A DNA stretch of 64,000 nucleotides from Chitinophaga dinghuensis (GCF_003259435.1 NZ_QLMA01000009.1:191313-255312); one strand, 5' to 3'. Shown: positions 46,212 to 56,800, counted from the first letter of the stretch. Translations and numbers: made by a program. Notes: generated by a model not told the origin, from the sequence alone.

Positions 46212-47379
46212 CGCCTTCATTGATTGCGCGGGCTTTTGATTCAATTTTATGAATGATTTCATCCAGCTGAATGGTGGACTGATGTAGCCATTCCATCAGT
46301 TGGGAATTGAAGCGTATATCTTTATTCTCCAGGTCGAACAGTTGTGCGATACTGAGGATAGAGACAACGGGTCTGCGTATTTCATGGGAGTTGATCCATG
46401 TGATTTCCTTTAATGTCCGGTTCTGTTCTTCCAGTCGTTTAGCCTGGCGGATATGATGATCTATATCTTGCATCATACCAATCATCCGAACGGCATCTCC
46501 TCCTTCATAGGAAATATTAGCCCTGTCAGTAACATATTTGTACTGGCCATCGGCGCATCTGAATCTGTACTCGGCCGACCAGTAATGGCGGTGTGCGAAG
46601 GTGGCGTTATCCAGTGAGGCGATTACTGCGTGACGATCTTCCGGATGAATATTATTTTTCCACCATTGGAGGACCTCTGTGAATTTATCATTGCTGTAAT
46701 GGAAGATGCTGGACAGGCCGTGATTCCAGGCGACCGCGCCAGTTAACAGATTTCTGTCATACACTGCATCATTGGTCGCTTGTGCGAGGAGTTCATACCT
46801 TACGCCTTCTTCACTGGCTTTCCTGGCAGCTCTTACCTGACTATCCACATCCTTAGCCATAATGAATCTGGCTTCTTTTCCCCGATAGGAAACTGAGTGG
46901 GCGTATATTTCCACAAAGAAGTTGACGCCATTTTTCCGCCTGTGTTTCCAGATGCCACGATATTCTACGCCGTTGCAACGTTCCCGGACATTATCCATCA
47001 GGTAGGGTATTTCTTCCTTTTTGCGTATATCCTTTAACGTTAGTTGCAGAAATTCTTTTCTGGAGAAGCCATATTGGGTAACGGCGGCGTTATTGACAGA
47101 GAGAAAGCGAAGCGTACTCTTTTCATAGATCCACATGGGAATGGGATGATCGTAGAACAGGCGTTCATACTGAAGGGAGCTGTTATTTTTCCGAACTGTT
47201 TGGACAATGAGAAGAATGATTGCAGCTATCAGCAGCAATTCGCCACAGAACAACAGATATTGTACATCTGCTGTAAGAAATTGTATACCTGTATTGGGTG
47301 CAAGAAGGAAGTATCCGTTTATGCTTGCCACAATGGTCAACAGGCATATATGAACGATTTTGAGAGGAGCCTTTCGCAT
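46192..47379 (-). CDS. PAS-domain protein with H-box, no ATPase domain
   Basis: A 395-residue membrane protein. Two N-terminal membrane segments (about 8-60) are followed by two PAS domains (about 70-180 and 190-310) and a short helix with HEIRRPV, His332, resembling the histidine kinase H-box. The protein ends about 60 residues later, with no HATPase domain. It could be a phosphotransfer or sensor protein acting with another kinase, or a degenerate kinase. It overlaps the convergent coiled-coil gene by 20 bases. It lies downstream of the PaaE-like gene on the same strand, 72 bases away. Confidence 0.82.
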   Translation of the reverse strand: MRKAPLKIVHICLLTIVASINGYFLLAPNTGIQFLTADVQYLLFCGELLLIAAIILLIVQTVRKNNSSLQYERLFYDHPIPMWIYEKSTLRFLSVNNAAVTQYGFSRKEFLQLTLKDIRKKEEIPYLMDNVRERCNGVEYRGIWKHRRKNGVNFFVEIYAHSVSYRGKEARFIMAKDVDSQVRAARKASEEGVRYELLAQATNDAVYDRNLLTGAVAWNHGLSSIFHYSNDKFTEVLQWWKNNIHPEDRHAVIASLDNATFAHRHYWSAEYRFRCADGQYKYVTDRANISYEGGDAVRMIGMMQDIDHHIRQAKRLEEQNRTLKEITWINSHEIRRPVVSILSIAQLFDLENKDIRFNSQLMEWLHQSTIQLDEIIHKIESKARAINEGANHEQT

Positions 47380-47451
47380 TCCTGAAGTTCCTCAATTTTT
47401 CGGAAAAAATTGGTGAGCAGAAAAAAATTAATATCAGGCTGAACCTATGAT

Positions 47452-48498
47452 TTATACTTCGATAATAGCAGGCCCATCTGTGATATAGCCGGTACAAGTC
47501 AATACCAGTCCTTGTTGCAGGTCGCGGTCTGTGAGTACTTCATTGACAGACATCCAAACTTTCCCTTGTTTGCATACGACGGTACAGGAGCCGCATACGC
47601 CTCCTTTGCAGCTATAAGGAAGTGCGATTCCCTGGGCTAATGCAGCATGCAGGATGGGTTCGTTTCCTGGTACCTTCAGGGTGATTTCTTGTCCTTGTAA
47701 TTGTATGGTGAGTTGTTTAGGAGTGACATCTTCCGGAGTGCCTGTTTTTTCAATTTTAGCGGCTGTATTTACCACGAAATTCTCTTTGTGGAGCTGATCT
47801 TCACGGAAGCCAATAAACGTCAGGGTAAGGACGATCATACGCATATAATCCGGTGGGCCGCAGAGGAAGAATTGCGTATCGGCAGCCTGATAGCGGAGAT
47901 GTTGTTTGACCAGCATTTCCAGCAGGATATTGCTTAGCCGGCGAAATGTGTGCATGGAATCCGGGTCATTGCTGTATAGGTAGATGACTTTCAATCGCGC
48001 TGGATATTGTTTTTCCAGCTCCTGGATTTGTTGCAGAAAGATGGTTCGGTCTGGAGCGGAATTGCTGTATATCAGTTTAATATCGGCGCTGGGTTCGGTA
48101 TGCAGGAAATGGCGCAGGATGGCATAGACAGGCGTGATGCCGCTTCCGGCGGCCAGGAGGAAGATATCTCTTGGCTGGGAGGAGGCGGGGCCTGGAGTGA
48201 AGCGTCCGGAGGGTTCCAGGGCGGTAACGATATCCCCTACTTGCCAGGAATGGAGGATATGGCGGGATATTTCTCCGTTTTCCTTCCGTCGGATAGTAAC
48301 AGCCAGATGGTTATCCAGTCCGGGTGTAGTACTGATGGAATAGGAACGGCGATGGATGATTTGATGTAACTGGATTAGGAAGGTAAGAAACTGTCCTGCC
48401 TGGTAATCGATTTTATCGGGCAGGGTATTTTCCAGCAGATAGGTGCGGGTGTCTTCTGTTTCCCTGATAATAGCTGTGATTTTGAGTTCCAGGTACAT
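47452..48498 (-). CDS. PaaE-like ferredoxin reductase with 2Fe-2S domain
   Basis: A 348-residue electron-transfer protein that combines a reductase and a ferredoxin. The FAD domain has RRSYSIST and an NAD(P) domain with LLAAGSGITPV. The C-terminal [2Fe-2S] domain binds its cluster through Cys297, Cys302, Cys305 and Cys335 (C-x4-C-x2-C-x29-C). The order is typical of PaaE and related oxygenase reductases. No oxygenase gene is nearby, so the partner is unknown. It probably shares a transcript with the PAS gene downstream, since no terminator separates them. Confidence 0.9.
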   Translation of the reverse strand: MYLELKITAIIRETEDTRTYLLENTLPDKIDYQAGQFLTFLIQLHQIIHRRSYSISTTPGLDNHLAVTIRRKENGEISRHILHSWQVGDIVTALEPSGRFTPGPASSQPRDIFLLAAGSGITPVYAILRHFLHTEPSADIKLIYSNSAPDRTIFLQQIQELEKQYPARLKVIYLYSNDPDSMHTFRRLSNILLEMLVKQHLRYQAADTQFFLCGPPDYMRMIVLTLTFIGFREDQLHKENFVVNTAAKIEKTGTPEDVTPKQLTIQLQGQEITLKVPGNEPILHAALAQGIALPYSCKGGVCGSCTVVCKQGKVWMSVNEVLTDRDLQQGLVLTCTGYITDGPAIIEV

Positions 48499-48515
48499 AA
48501 TGGGTGGGTAAAAAA

Positions 48516-48545
48516 AGAGTTACAGGCGTTGGGGCCTGTAACTCT
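48516..48545 (-). terminator. Terminator of dxs
   Basis: A 12-bp stem (48516-48527 with 48534-48545) just past the dxs stop. On the minus strand it is followed by TTTTTT. Confidence 0.85.
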
Positions 48546-48569
48546 GGTATAATAAAGAACATTTGTTAC

Positions 48570-50495
48570 TTATGCAGTAACGGTAATTTTTTCTTTCAGC
48601 ATTTCGCGGGCAGCGCGGGCGATACCAGCGGCATCGTAACCACATTCGCGGAAGAGTTCTTCCGGTTTGCCATGTTCGATGATTTTATCAGGAACGCCGA
48701 GCATTCTGACATCTGCTTTGTAGTGATGTTGGGCCATGAATTCCAGGACAGCGCTACCGAAGCCGCCGGTGATGGTACCATCTTCCACGGTGATCACTTT
48801 ATCGTATTGCTGGAATATTTCGTGGAGCAGGGTTTCGTCCAGTGGTTTTACGAAACGCATATCGTAGTGACCTGGCTGGAGACCATCTGCGAGCAGTTCT
48901 CTGATGGCTTCCGTTACGAAGTTACCTGGGTGTCCGAGGGAGAGTATAGCGATATCTTTTCCTTCGCGGAGTTTACGGCCGGTACCTGTTTGTATAGCTT
49001 TGAAAGGAGTGCGCCATTCAGGCATCACGCCCTGACCGCGTGGGTAGCGGATCACATACGGCAGGTTATTTTCCGGCAGTTGTGCGCTATACATGAGGTT
49101 ACGGAGTTCTTCTTCGTTCATCGGGGAACTGATGATGACATTAGGGATACCGCGCATATAAGCGATATCGTACACACCGTGGTGTGTAGGGCCATCTTCG
49201 CCCACGAGTCCTGCTCTGTCGAGGCAGAAGACTACCGGTAATTTCTGGATAGCCACATCGTGTACTGCCTGGTCGAAAGCGCGTTGGAAGAAGGAAGAGT
49301 AGATGTTACAGAACACGCGCATTCCCTGGGTGGCCATGCCGGCGGAGAGGGTTACGGCGTGTTGCTCACAGATACCCACGTCGAAAGCGCGATCCGGCAT
49401 TTTTTCCATCATGAATTTGAGGGAGGAGCCGGAAGGCATGGCGGGGGTAATGCCGAGGATTTTGTCGTTTTGTTCGGCCAGTTCGATGATGGTATGGCCG
49501 AAAACGTCCTGGTATTTAGGTGGCTGAGGTCTTTCAGGTACTTTCTTGAAGATCTCGCCGGTGATTTTATCGAAGAGTCCTGGAGCGTGCCAGGTAGTTT
49601 GGTCCTTTTCTGCGAGGGCATAGCCTTTACCTTTAGTGGTAACGATATGGAGCAGTTTAGGGCCAGGAATATCTTTGAGATCCTGGAGGGTATCAGTCAG
49701 TTTGGTGATATTATGGCCATCGATAGGGCCAAAATAGCGCATGCCGAAAGATTCGAACAGGTTACTGGATTTGGATACTACGCCTTTGAGGCTGGCTTCC
49801 AGTTTGGAGGCCATTTCGCGGGTGAATTTCTTACCTACCGGTAGTTTGCCCAGCAGATTCCATACGTCATCGCGGAGTTTATTGTAGGTAGGAGAAGTGG
49901 TGATATCGGTCAGATATTCTTTAAGGGCGCCCACGTTAGGGTCGATGGACATGCAGTTATCGTTGAGGATAATCAGCACGTTTGCATTGGCAACGCCGGC
50001 GTGGTTGAGGGCTTCGAAGGCCATACCCGCTGTCATGGCGCCATCGCCGATTACAGCGATATGCTGACGATCGAATTCTCCTTTATAATGGGAGGCCATG
50101 GCCATGCCCAGGGCTGCAGATATTGAGGTGGAGGAGTGTCCTACACCGAAAGTATCGTATTCGCTTTCGTCCCTTTTAGGGAATCCGCTGATGCCTTTGT
50201 ATTTCCTGTTGGTAGGGAATACGTCTCTCCTACCGGTCAGAATTTTATGGCCGTAGGCCTGATGGCCGACGTCCCAAACCAGTTGATCGTAGGGAGTATT
50301 AAAAACATAATGCAATGCCACTGTCAGTTCCACCACACCGAGGCTGGCGGCAAAGTGGCCACCATGCACGCTTACAACGTCAATAATGTATTGACGCAGT
50401 TCTTCACAAACCTGGTGAAGCTGTTCCTTGCTTAACTTGCGAAGGTCAGCAGGATTATCTAATTGGCTCAACAGTTGACCGGCCGTAATATTCAT
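48570..50495 (-). CDS. dxs: 1-deoxy-D-xylulose-5-phosphate synthase
   Basis: DXS condenses pyruvate with glyceraldehyde-3-phosphate as the first step of the MEP isoprenoid pathway and uses thiamine diphosphate. It has 641 residues, the normal length. Seen: the N-terminal VVSVHGGHFAASLGVVELTVALHY (quoted in part), the TPP motif GDGAMTAGMAFEALNHAG, the transketolase-like central domain and the C-terminal domain ending in VEDGTITGGFGS. It is a single gene with a -7 element upstream and a terminator behind. It supplies precursors for the isoprenoid lipids that the GGGP synthase below could use. Confidence 0.96.
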   Translation of the reverse strand: MNITAGQLLSQLDNPADLRKLSKEQLHQVCEELRQYIIDVVSVHGGHFAASLGVVELTVALHYVFNTPYDQLVWDVGHQAYGHKILTGRRDVFPTNRKYKGISGFPKRDESEYDTFGVGHSSTSISAALGMAMASHYKGEFDRQHIAVIGDGAMTAGMAFEALNHAGVANANVLIILNDNCMSIDPNVGALKEYLTDITTSPTYNKLRDDVWNLLGKLPVGKKFTREMASKLEASLKGVVSKSSNLFESFGMRYFGPIDGHNITKLTDTLQDLKDIPGPKLLHIVTTKGKGYALAEKDQTTWHAPGLFDKITGEIFKKVPERPQPPKYQDVFGHTIIELAEQNDKILGITPAMPSGSSLKFMMEKMPDRAFDVGICEQHAVTLSAGMATQGMRVFCNIYSSFFQRAFDQAVHDVAIQKLPVVFCLDRAGLVGEDGPTHHGVYDIAYMRGIPNVIISSPMNEEELRNLMYSAQLPENNLPYVIRYPRGQGVMPEWRTPFKAIQTGTGRKLREGKDIAILSLGHPGNFVTEAIRELLADGLQPGHYDMRFVKPLDETLLHEIFQQYDKVITVEDGTITGGFGSAVLEFMAQHHYKADVRMLGVPDKIIEHGKPEELFRECGYDAAGIARAAREMLKEKITVTA

Positions 50496-50522
50496 AATAA
50501 GGCTCAGGGTTTATTTAAGGAA

Positions 50523-50530
50523 CAAAAATA
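50523..50530 (-). promoter_or_regulatory. -7 element of dxs promoter
   Basis: TATTTTTG on the minus strand, 28 bases before the start codon. Confidence 0.5.
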
Positions 50531-50687
50531 CGTAAAAAAGCTGTTGATCTGGAGTTCTGGTTGATGGTTTGTTATCAAGCTAATAGTTTCCTAAATTTAC
50601 AGAAGATCTACAAAATTTCGTCTTAATTGTTTGCTACCCGCTACCTGAACCAGTTAACCGGTCATTGCACCTTTTGTAACATTTAGG

Positions 50688-50718
50688 TTTCAGTAGGGGC
50701 CTCAGAAGGGTATATTTG
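50688..50718 (+). promoter_or_regulatory. Promoter of LytS-like gene
   Basis: TTTC (50688-50691) and TATATTTG (50711-50718) separated by 19 bases, with the ATG 31 bases on. Confidence 0.6.
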
Positions 50719-50749
50719 GTTATATACCTTAGCATTCTAACATATATTA

Positions 50750-51763
50750 ATGTTTAAGAATATTTCAAGATATTGGTGGTGCCAGATTGTTGGATGGTTT
50801 TCATATTTCCTGATAAATATTTTGCTACCTACAGGAGCCACACCTGAAAGTTTTTATATCAGCCTCCTTGTCTTTATGGTATTGGGAGTACTGTTCACGC
50901 ATTTATTCCGTTGGTGGGTAAATAAGTTGAACTGGCAGGCATATCCTTTTGAAAAGCAGGTAATGTTTTTCTTTTGGATGGTGGTGGGGTCCAGTACTTT
51001 AATGTTTGTAGGGTTTTTTATTATCATCAAGTATGTATTGGATGTTGACTTTGGCAATCCATTCCGGGCATTGTTGAGTTGTTATTCCATTATGACGGTG
51101 TGGTGGATGATATATTATTTATATCACTATATAGAGGCTACCCGTTCGGAGAAGTTGGATCAGTTGACTTTACAGGCGACTGTGAAGGAACTGGAGTTAA
51201 AGACGATCAAGGCGCAGTTGAATCCACATTTTATATTCAATGCGTTGAATAGTATCCGGGCATTGGTGGATGAGAATCCACAGCGGGCCAGGACAGCAAT
51301 TACGGAGTTATCTAACATTTTGAGGAGTTCAATGGCGGCGGAGAAGGCAGAAACGGTGAGTATGGAGAAGGAGTTGAATATTGTGAAGGATTATCTGGCA
51401 TTGGAAACGATACGATTTGAGGAGCGATTGAATGTTACCTACGATATAGACCCGGAAACATTGGGTTTGCAGGTACCGCCGATGATGTTGCAGACATTAG
51501 TGGAAAATGCCATCAAGCATGGTATTTCCAAGACCATCAGTGGAGGGAATGTGCATATATGTTCCCGGCTGAAGGGGTTACAGCATGAGATTATGATTGA
51601 AAATACAGGCCAATTTGTGGAAAATGTGAAGAATGGGCATGGTTTTGGTCTTGAAAGTACGCGTCAGCGGTTGAGTTTGCTTTTTGGAAACCGGGCATCT
51701 TTTGAGATCAGGAATAAAGATGAACAGATGGTGGAAGCCAGAGTAATAATGCCATTGCTGTAA
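50750..51763 (+). CDS. LytS/YehU-type sensor histidine kinase
   Basis: A 337-residue membrane sensor kinase. About four membrane segments fill residues 10-130, with no large extracellular sensor domain. A short helix leads to the His kinase (PF06580-type) region with NPHFIFNALNSI (His160) and the ATP-binding VENAIKHGI (Asn253). The final part has GHGFGLES. It signals to the LytTR regulator encoded 104 bases downstream. The stimulus is unknown; the missing sensor domain suggests membrane or small-molecule sensing. Confidence 0.93.
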   Translation: MFKNISRYWWCQIVGWFSYFLINILLPTGATPESFYISLLVFMVLGVLFTHLFRWWVNKLNWQAYPFEKQVMFFFWMVVGSSTLMFVGFFIIIKYVLDVDFGNPFRALLSCYSIMTVWWMIYYLYHYIEATRSEKLDQLTLQATVKELELKTIKAQLNPHFIFNALNSIRALVDENPQRARTAITELSNILRSSMAAEKAETVSMEKELNIVKDYLALETIRFEERLNVTYDIDPETLGLQVPPMMLQTLVENAIKHGISKTISGGNVHICSRLKGLQHEIMIENTGQFVENVKNGHGFGLESTRQRLSLLFGNRASFEIRNKDEQMVEARVIMPLL

Positions 51764-51867
51764 TAAAAAACTGATAACTTTAAACCGCTGTAGCCGGAAT
51801 CTGTCCAGCTACGGCATTCTTATATTTATTAACTTGATTTAATCATCAACCAAACCTCATATTGCCA

Positions 51868-52596
51868 ATGAAAAAAGCATTGATAATAGATGATGAACGT
51901 CTGGCCAGGAGCGAGCTAAAAAAGTTGCTTGCAGACCATCCAGAGATCGTGGTGGTGGGAGAAGCCGTAAATGCGAAGGATGGTATCGAGAAGATAGAGA
52001 CTTTGCATCCTGATCTTTTGTTCCTGGATATTCAAATGCCTGATAAGACGGGTTTTGAATTATTGCAGGAGTTGGAAAAAATGCCACAGGTAATATTTAC
52101 CACTGCTTATGATGAGCATGCGCTGAAAGCATTTGAGTACAATGCGCTGGACTACCTGTTGAAGCCGGTAGAGCCTAAGCGACTGGCTGATGCCATTCAC
52201 AAGTTGCATCAACAGGAAGAGAAAGAGCGTATGGCTGCCACCGGCGCTGTTCGTACTATGTTGTCTGAAAGTGACCAGGTATTTGTAAAGGATGGGGATC
52301 GCTGTTGGTTTGTAAAACTGCAGGAGATTCGTCTTTTTGAAAGTGTAGGAAACTATGCCAGAGTGTATTTTGAGTCCAACAAGCCACTGATTCTCAAATC
52401 ATTAAATGCTTTAGAAGAGCGTTTAGATGAGCGGGTGTTTTTCAGAGCCAACCGTAAGCATATTGTAAACCTGCGTATGATTGAGAAGATTGATACGTAT
52501 TTCAACGGAGGATTATTACTGGAGATGCGTGGAGGTGAGAAAATAGAAGTAAGCCGCAGACAGGCGGTGAAATTTAAGGAGATGATGTCTCTCTAA
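51868..52596 (+). CDS. LytTR-family response regulator
   Basis: A 242-residue response regulator, paired with the kinase gene upstream. The receiver domain has the acidic pair at Asp8/Asp9, phosphoacceptor Asp54 in FLDIQMPD and Lys99. The C-terminal LytTR DNA-binding domain spans about 140-240 (FESVGNYARVYFES, RANRKHIVNL). The start is the ATG at 51868; the frame begins two codons earlier at a TTG. It probably activates surface or envelope genes; targets are not visible here. Confidence 0.94.
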   Translation: MKKALIIDDERLARSELKKLLADHPEIVVVGEAVNAKDGIEKIETLHPDLLFLDIQMPDKTGFELLQELEKMPQVIFTTAYDEHALKAFEYNALDYLLKPVEPKRLADAIHKLHQQEEKERMAATGAVRTMLSESDQVFVKDGDRCWFVKLQEIRLFESVGNYARVYFESNKPLILKSLNALEERLDERVFFRANRKHIVNLRMIEKIDTYFNGGLLLEMRGGEKIEVSRRQAVKFKEMMSL

Positions 52597-52674
52597 ATCA
52601 ATAGATGTTACAAAGTGTGTTGTAAAAAATGACGGCATAGACCGTGCTTGTAAAAGTTGCTATTAAAAATATTA

Positions 52675-52698
52675 GGGCCCCTGTTTCTGCAGGGGCCC
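52675..52698. terminator. Bidirectional terminator
   Basis: A 9-bp GC-rich stem (GGGCCCCTG and its complement) with a 6-base loop and a T run, between convergent LytTR and GGGP synthase genes. Confidence 0.85.
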
Positions 52699-52728
52699 AT
52701 TTTTATTACAACGCGTTTTAGATCAGAT

Positions 52729-53490
52729 TTATGCTTTTACGGCTGCGTTCACGGAGTGAACAGCATCGGCGAGTTCTTTGATGAGGGAGAGATCATTTTC
52801 GATGGCATTACCCACTACGATGATATCGGCGCCAGCTTTGCAGTTGCGGTAAGCTTTTTCTGCATCGCGGATACCGCCGCCCACAATTATTGGGGCGTTT
52901 ACCTGGCTGGATACTCTGCTGATCATAGTTTCCGTGATAGGGATTCTGGCGCCGCTGCCGGCATCCATATAAATCACCTTCATGCCCAGCATTTCGCCGG
53001 CCATGGCAGTACACATAGCTATATCAGCTTTGTCAGAAGGGATGGGAGTTGCATTACTAATGTAGGAAACAGTAGTAGGAGCACCGCCATCAATGACCAT
53101 ATATCCTGTAGAGATAACTTCCAGGCCGCTTTTCTTAACAGCAGCCGCAGATACAACATGCTGGCCTATCAGCAGTTCAGGGTTTCTTCCTGAGATCATA
53201 GACAGGTAAAGCAGGGCATCTGCATATCGAGACACCTGCGAAGGGCTTCCCGGGAATAATATAACCGGGATATCGCAACTGGCTTTAAGTTGTTGAACAC
53301 ATTCATCCAGGTGATCGGTAATAACAAGGCTGCCACCAAGGAAGATATAGTCTACTTTGGCAGCTGTACATTTTGCAGCCAGTTCAATGATCCCGGTAGG
53401 GGTTACCTTATCAGGATCAATCAAAACCGCGAATGCTTTTTCCTTCTTAGCCTTTCTTTCGATGAACGAATTGTATATTTTATTGTACAT
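52729..53490 (-). CDS. Geranylgeranylglyceryl phosphate synthase family
   Basis: A 253-residue (beta/alpha)8 barrel enzyme joining a prenyl diphosphate to sn-glycerol-1-phosphate, as in archaeal lipid synthesis; Bacteroidota homologues exist. Seen: FAVLIDPDK, FLGGSLV, STGYMVIDGG, IYMDAGSGA and VGGGIRDAEKA, all family motifs. The start is the ATG at 53490; the frame upstream begins with TTG. The prenyl chain length and the fate of the product are unknown. It is a single gene with a -7 element on the minus strand, divergent from nrdJ. Confidence 0.92.
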   Translation of the reverse strand: MYNKIYNSFIERKAKKEKAFAVLIDPDKVTPTGIIELAAKCTAAKVDYIFLGGSLVITDHLDECVQQLKASCDIPVILFPGSPSQVSRYADALLYLSMISGRNPELLIGQHVVSAAAVKKSGLEVISTGYMVIDGGAPTTVSYISNATPIPSDKADIAMCTAMAGEMLGMKVIYMDAGSGARIPITETMISRVSSQVNAPIIVGGGIRDAEKAYRNCKAGADIIVVGNAIENDLSLIKELADAVHSVNAAVKA

Positions 53491-53829
53491 CAATAGCGCA
53501 TTGTTCCGGTTGTCGCAAATGTATAATTTTTTTGTTAATAACCTACATTGATAAATAAATATGCATGACAGTCATTTTTTATTCATGAAGTTCATGATAA
53601 CTACATCCTTATAAGTGACATATTTCTAATGCGTCGTTTTCTGACAAATTTTGAGCCGGAAATATCGACATGGATGGTTTCTTCTATTAACAATCCAGCC
53701 GGCAAAGAGTTTGTACAATTATCCACAAGCTGTGCAAAATAAGTACGTTACTCTACCCAATTAAAAAATTATTTTAGTGGTACCCGCGTAACAGTAACCA
53801 GAATTGTCTAATCCTAAGAAAAATTAAGC
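53491..53829. promoter_or_regulatory. Divergent regulatory region between GGGP synthase and nrdJ
   Basis: No gene was seen. On the minus strand TACATTTG (53516-53523) is a -7 element for GGGP synthase. Two perfect palindromes lie close together: ATGACAGTCAT (53565-53575) and TCATGAAGTTCATGA (53583-53597). A DnaA-box sequence TTATCCACA is at 53719-53727. No cobalamin riboswitch features (B12 box, pseudoknot) were recognised, although nrdJ needs B12. Operator roles are inference. Confidence 0.5.
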
Positions 53830-56800
53830 ATGAAAAATCCAGCAAACAGAGAGGCCGGACTTGAGTTCTCCCGTCATTTTACCAAGGCCGGCATCAGCCC
53901 CTACGAGCAGTTTGAATATGATTTTCGTTCTTCTGTAATCAGAAATCCTGGAGGCGATATTGTTTTCGAGATGAACAATGTGGAGGTGCCTTCGGGATGG
54001 TCGCAAATAGCAACAGATATATTGGCGCAGAAATATTTCCGGAAAGCGGGCGTTCCGCAAGCGGATGGTAGTTTGGGCCGTGAAACCTCTGTGAAGCAGG
54101 TGGTGCATCGTATGGCCAACTGTTGGAAAGTATGGGGTGAGAAGTACGGCTATTTTGCATCGCCAAGAGATGCGCAGGTATTTTATGATGAACTGGTCTT
54201 TAGCATGCTAAACCAGGGATGTGTGCCTAATTCTCCACAGTGGTTTAATACGGGATTGTTTGAGAGTTATGGTATTAAAGGCAAACCGCAAGGGCATTAT
54301 TATGTGGAGCAATCGACAGGCAAGCTGGAGAAATCCACTTCTGCATATGAGCGGCCGCAGCCCCATGCCTGCTTCATTCTGAGTGTGAATGATGACCTGG
54401 TAAATGATGGTGGCATTATGGATTTATGGCAGCGGGAAGCGCGCATTTTCAAATATGGATCTGGAGTGGGTACCAATTTCAGCCGTATCCGTGGCGAAGG
54501 GGAAAAACTCAGTGGCGGCGGCACCAGTAGCGGGTTGATGAGCTTTCTGAAAATTGGAGACCGTGCGGCTGGGGCAATTAAATCCGGCGGCACTACCCGG
54601 AGAGCAGCCAAGATGGTGTGTCTGGACCTGGATCATCCGGAAATCATGGATTTCATCAACTGGAAGGTAGAAGAGGAAAAGAAAGTGGGGGCATTAATTG
54701 CTGCCGGTTATTCCTCTGATTATGAGGGCGAAGCTTATAAAACAGTATCCGGACAGAATTCGAATAATTCTGTTCGTATTCCTAATAAATTCTTTCATCG
54801 GTTGGAAGAAGATGGGGATTGGGAGTTGGTGGCCCGTACTACCGGTAAGCCGGTAAAGACGTTGAAAGCGCGGGAAATATGGGATCAGATAGCCTATGCT
54901 GCCTGGCGTTGTGCAGATCCGGGAACGCAGTATGATACTACTATCAATGAGTGGCATACTTGTCCGAAAGGAGGTCGTATCAATGCCTCTAATCCTTGTT
55001 CTGAGTATATGTTCCTGGATAATACGGCTTGTAATCTGGCTTCTGTGAACTTGCGCAGATTCTTTGATGATAACAGCAGCAAATTTGATGTGGCAGGATT
55101 TGAGTATACGGTCAGGTTATGGACGGTAGTACTGGAAGTTTCTGTGTTGATGGCGCAGTTTCCATCCAAAGAGGTAGCGCAGTTGAGTTTTGATTATCGG
55201 ACGTTGGGGTTGGGGTTTGCTAATCTGGGTTCTATGTTGATGGTCAGCGGCATCCCGTATGACAGTGAAGAAGCCCGGGGAATAGCGGGCGCCATTACCG
55301 CGATTATGACGGGAGTGGCATATCGTACTTCTGCGGAGCTGGCAGCACATCTGGGACCTTTTGCGAAGTTTGGAGAGAACCGGGAAGATATGTTACGGGT
55401 GATGCGTAACCATCGGGCGGCAGCGTATGATGCCATAGATGCGTATGAGGGGCTCGAAATCAAGCCGGCAGGGATTCATGCGGTGTATTGTCCGGATTAC
55501 TTATTAAAAGCCGCTACGAAGGCCTGGGATGAAGCCGTGAAGTTGGGAGAGCTGTATGGTTACAGAAATGCGCAAACGACTGTTATCGCACCTACAGGGA
55601 CAATTGGTTTGGTAATGGATTGTGACACTACTGGTGTTGAGCCAGATTTTGCCTTGGTGAAATTTAAGAAGCTTTCCGGGGGCGGATACTTTAAGATCAT
55701 CAATCAGTCGATTCCATCGGCCCTTCACCATCTTGGGTACGCGTCTTCCGAAATCAAAGCTATTGTAGACTATGCCAAAGGAACGGGATCGTTTGCCAGT
55801 GCGCCTTACATTAATCATCAATCACTGAGCGAAAAGGGATTTATTGGGGAAGAACTGAAGAAGTTGGATAATGCGGTTGTTTCATCGTTTGATATTGCGT
55901 TTGTATTCAATGTGCATACGCTTGGCGAGGAATGCTTGCAACGGTTAGGATTCACACCGGAAGAGTATTTCAGTTTGGAGTTCAGCTTATTGCATGCATT
56001 GGGTTTTACGGATGAAGAGATAGATGCAGCGAATGATTATGTATGCGGTACTATGACAGTAGAAGGTGCGCCATATTTGAAAGACGAGCATCTGGCGGTA
56101 TTTGATTGTGCTAATAAATGTGGCAAACATGGGCAGCGTTACATACATCCGCATGGGCATATCCGGATGATGGCGGCAACACAGCCATTTATTTCAGGGG
56201 CTATTTCTAAAACGATCAATTTACCACATGAAGCGGAAGTGGCCGCTATTGCAGATGCTTATATGTTAAGCTGGCAGTTGGGGCTAAAAGCTTGTGCATT
56301 GTACAGGGATGGCAGTAAGCTGAGTCAGCCATTGAGTAATAAGAGTGAAAAGCGGAGGAAATCGGAGGTGCAGGTGGTAACTGCTTCTCAGTTAATTGAT
56401 CTGAATGAACTGAGTACGGAAGAGTTGCTGGAGGAGGTGAATAAGCGGATGCAGGAAAGTAAGGACACTACATTGAAGCGTCAGTTGTCGAGGATTGTAG
56501 AGCGTAAAGCGTTGCCGTCTAAGCGGGGTGGATTTACGCAGAAGGCCAGAGTGGGTGGTCAGGCTATTTATTTGCATACCGGAGAGTACGCTGATGGTAC
56601 GCTGGGTGAGATATTCGTGGATCTGGCGAAGGAAGGATCTACATTAAGAAGTTTAATGAACTGTTTTGCGATTGCTGTGTCGGTTGGATTGCAGTATGGG
56701 GTACCATTGGAAGAGTTTGTGGACAAGTTTGTGTTTACTCGTTTTGAGCCGGCGGGGATGGTAGATCATCCGAATATTAAGTCGGCTACTTCATTGGTGG

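Noticed and set aside
48504..49241. Plus-strand frames over dxs (also 49260-49844)
   Set aside because: Shadow of dxs; starts inside the dxs terminator region.
53719..53727. Origin of replication at the DnaA box
   Set aside because: A single box without a cluster, AT-rich unwinding array or dnaA gene is not enough.
53491..53829. Cobalamin riboswitch upstream of nrdJ
   Set aside because: The conserved B12 box and pseudoknot elements were not found by eye.
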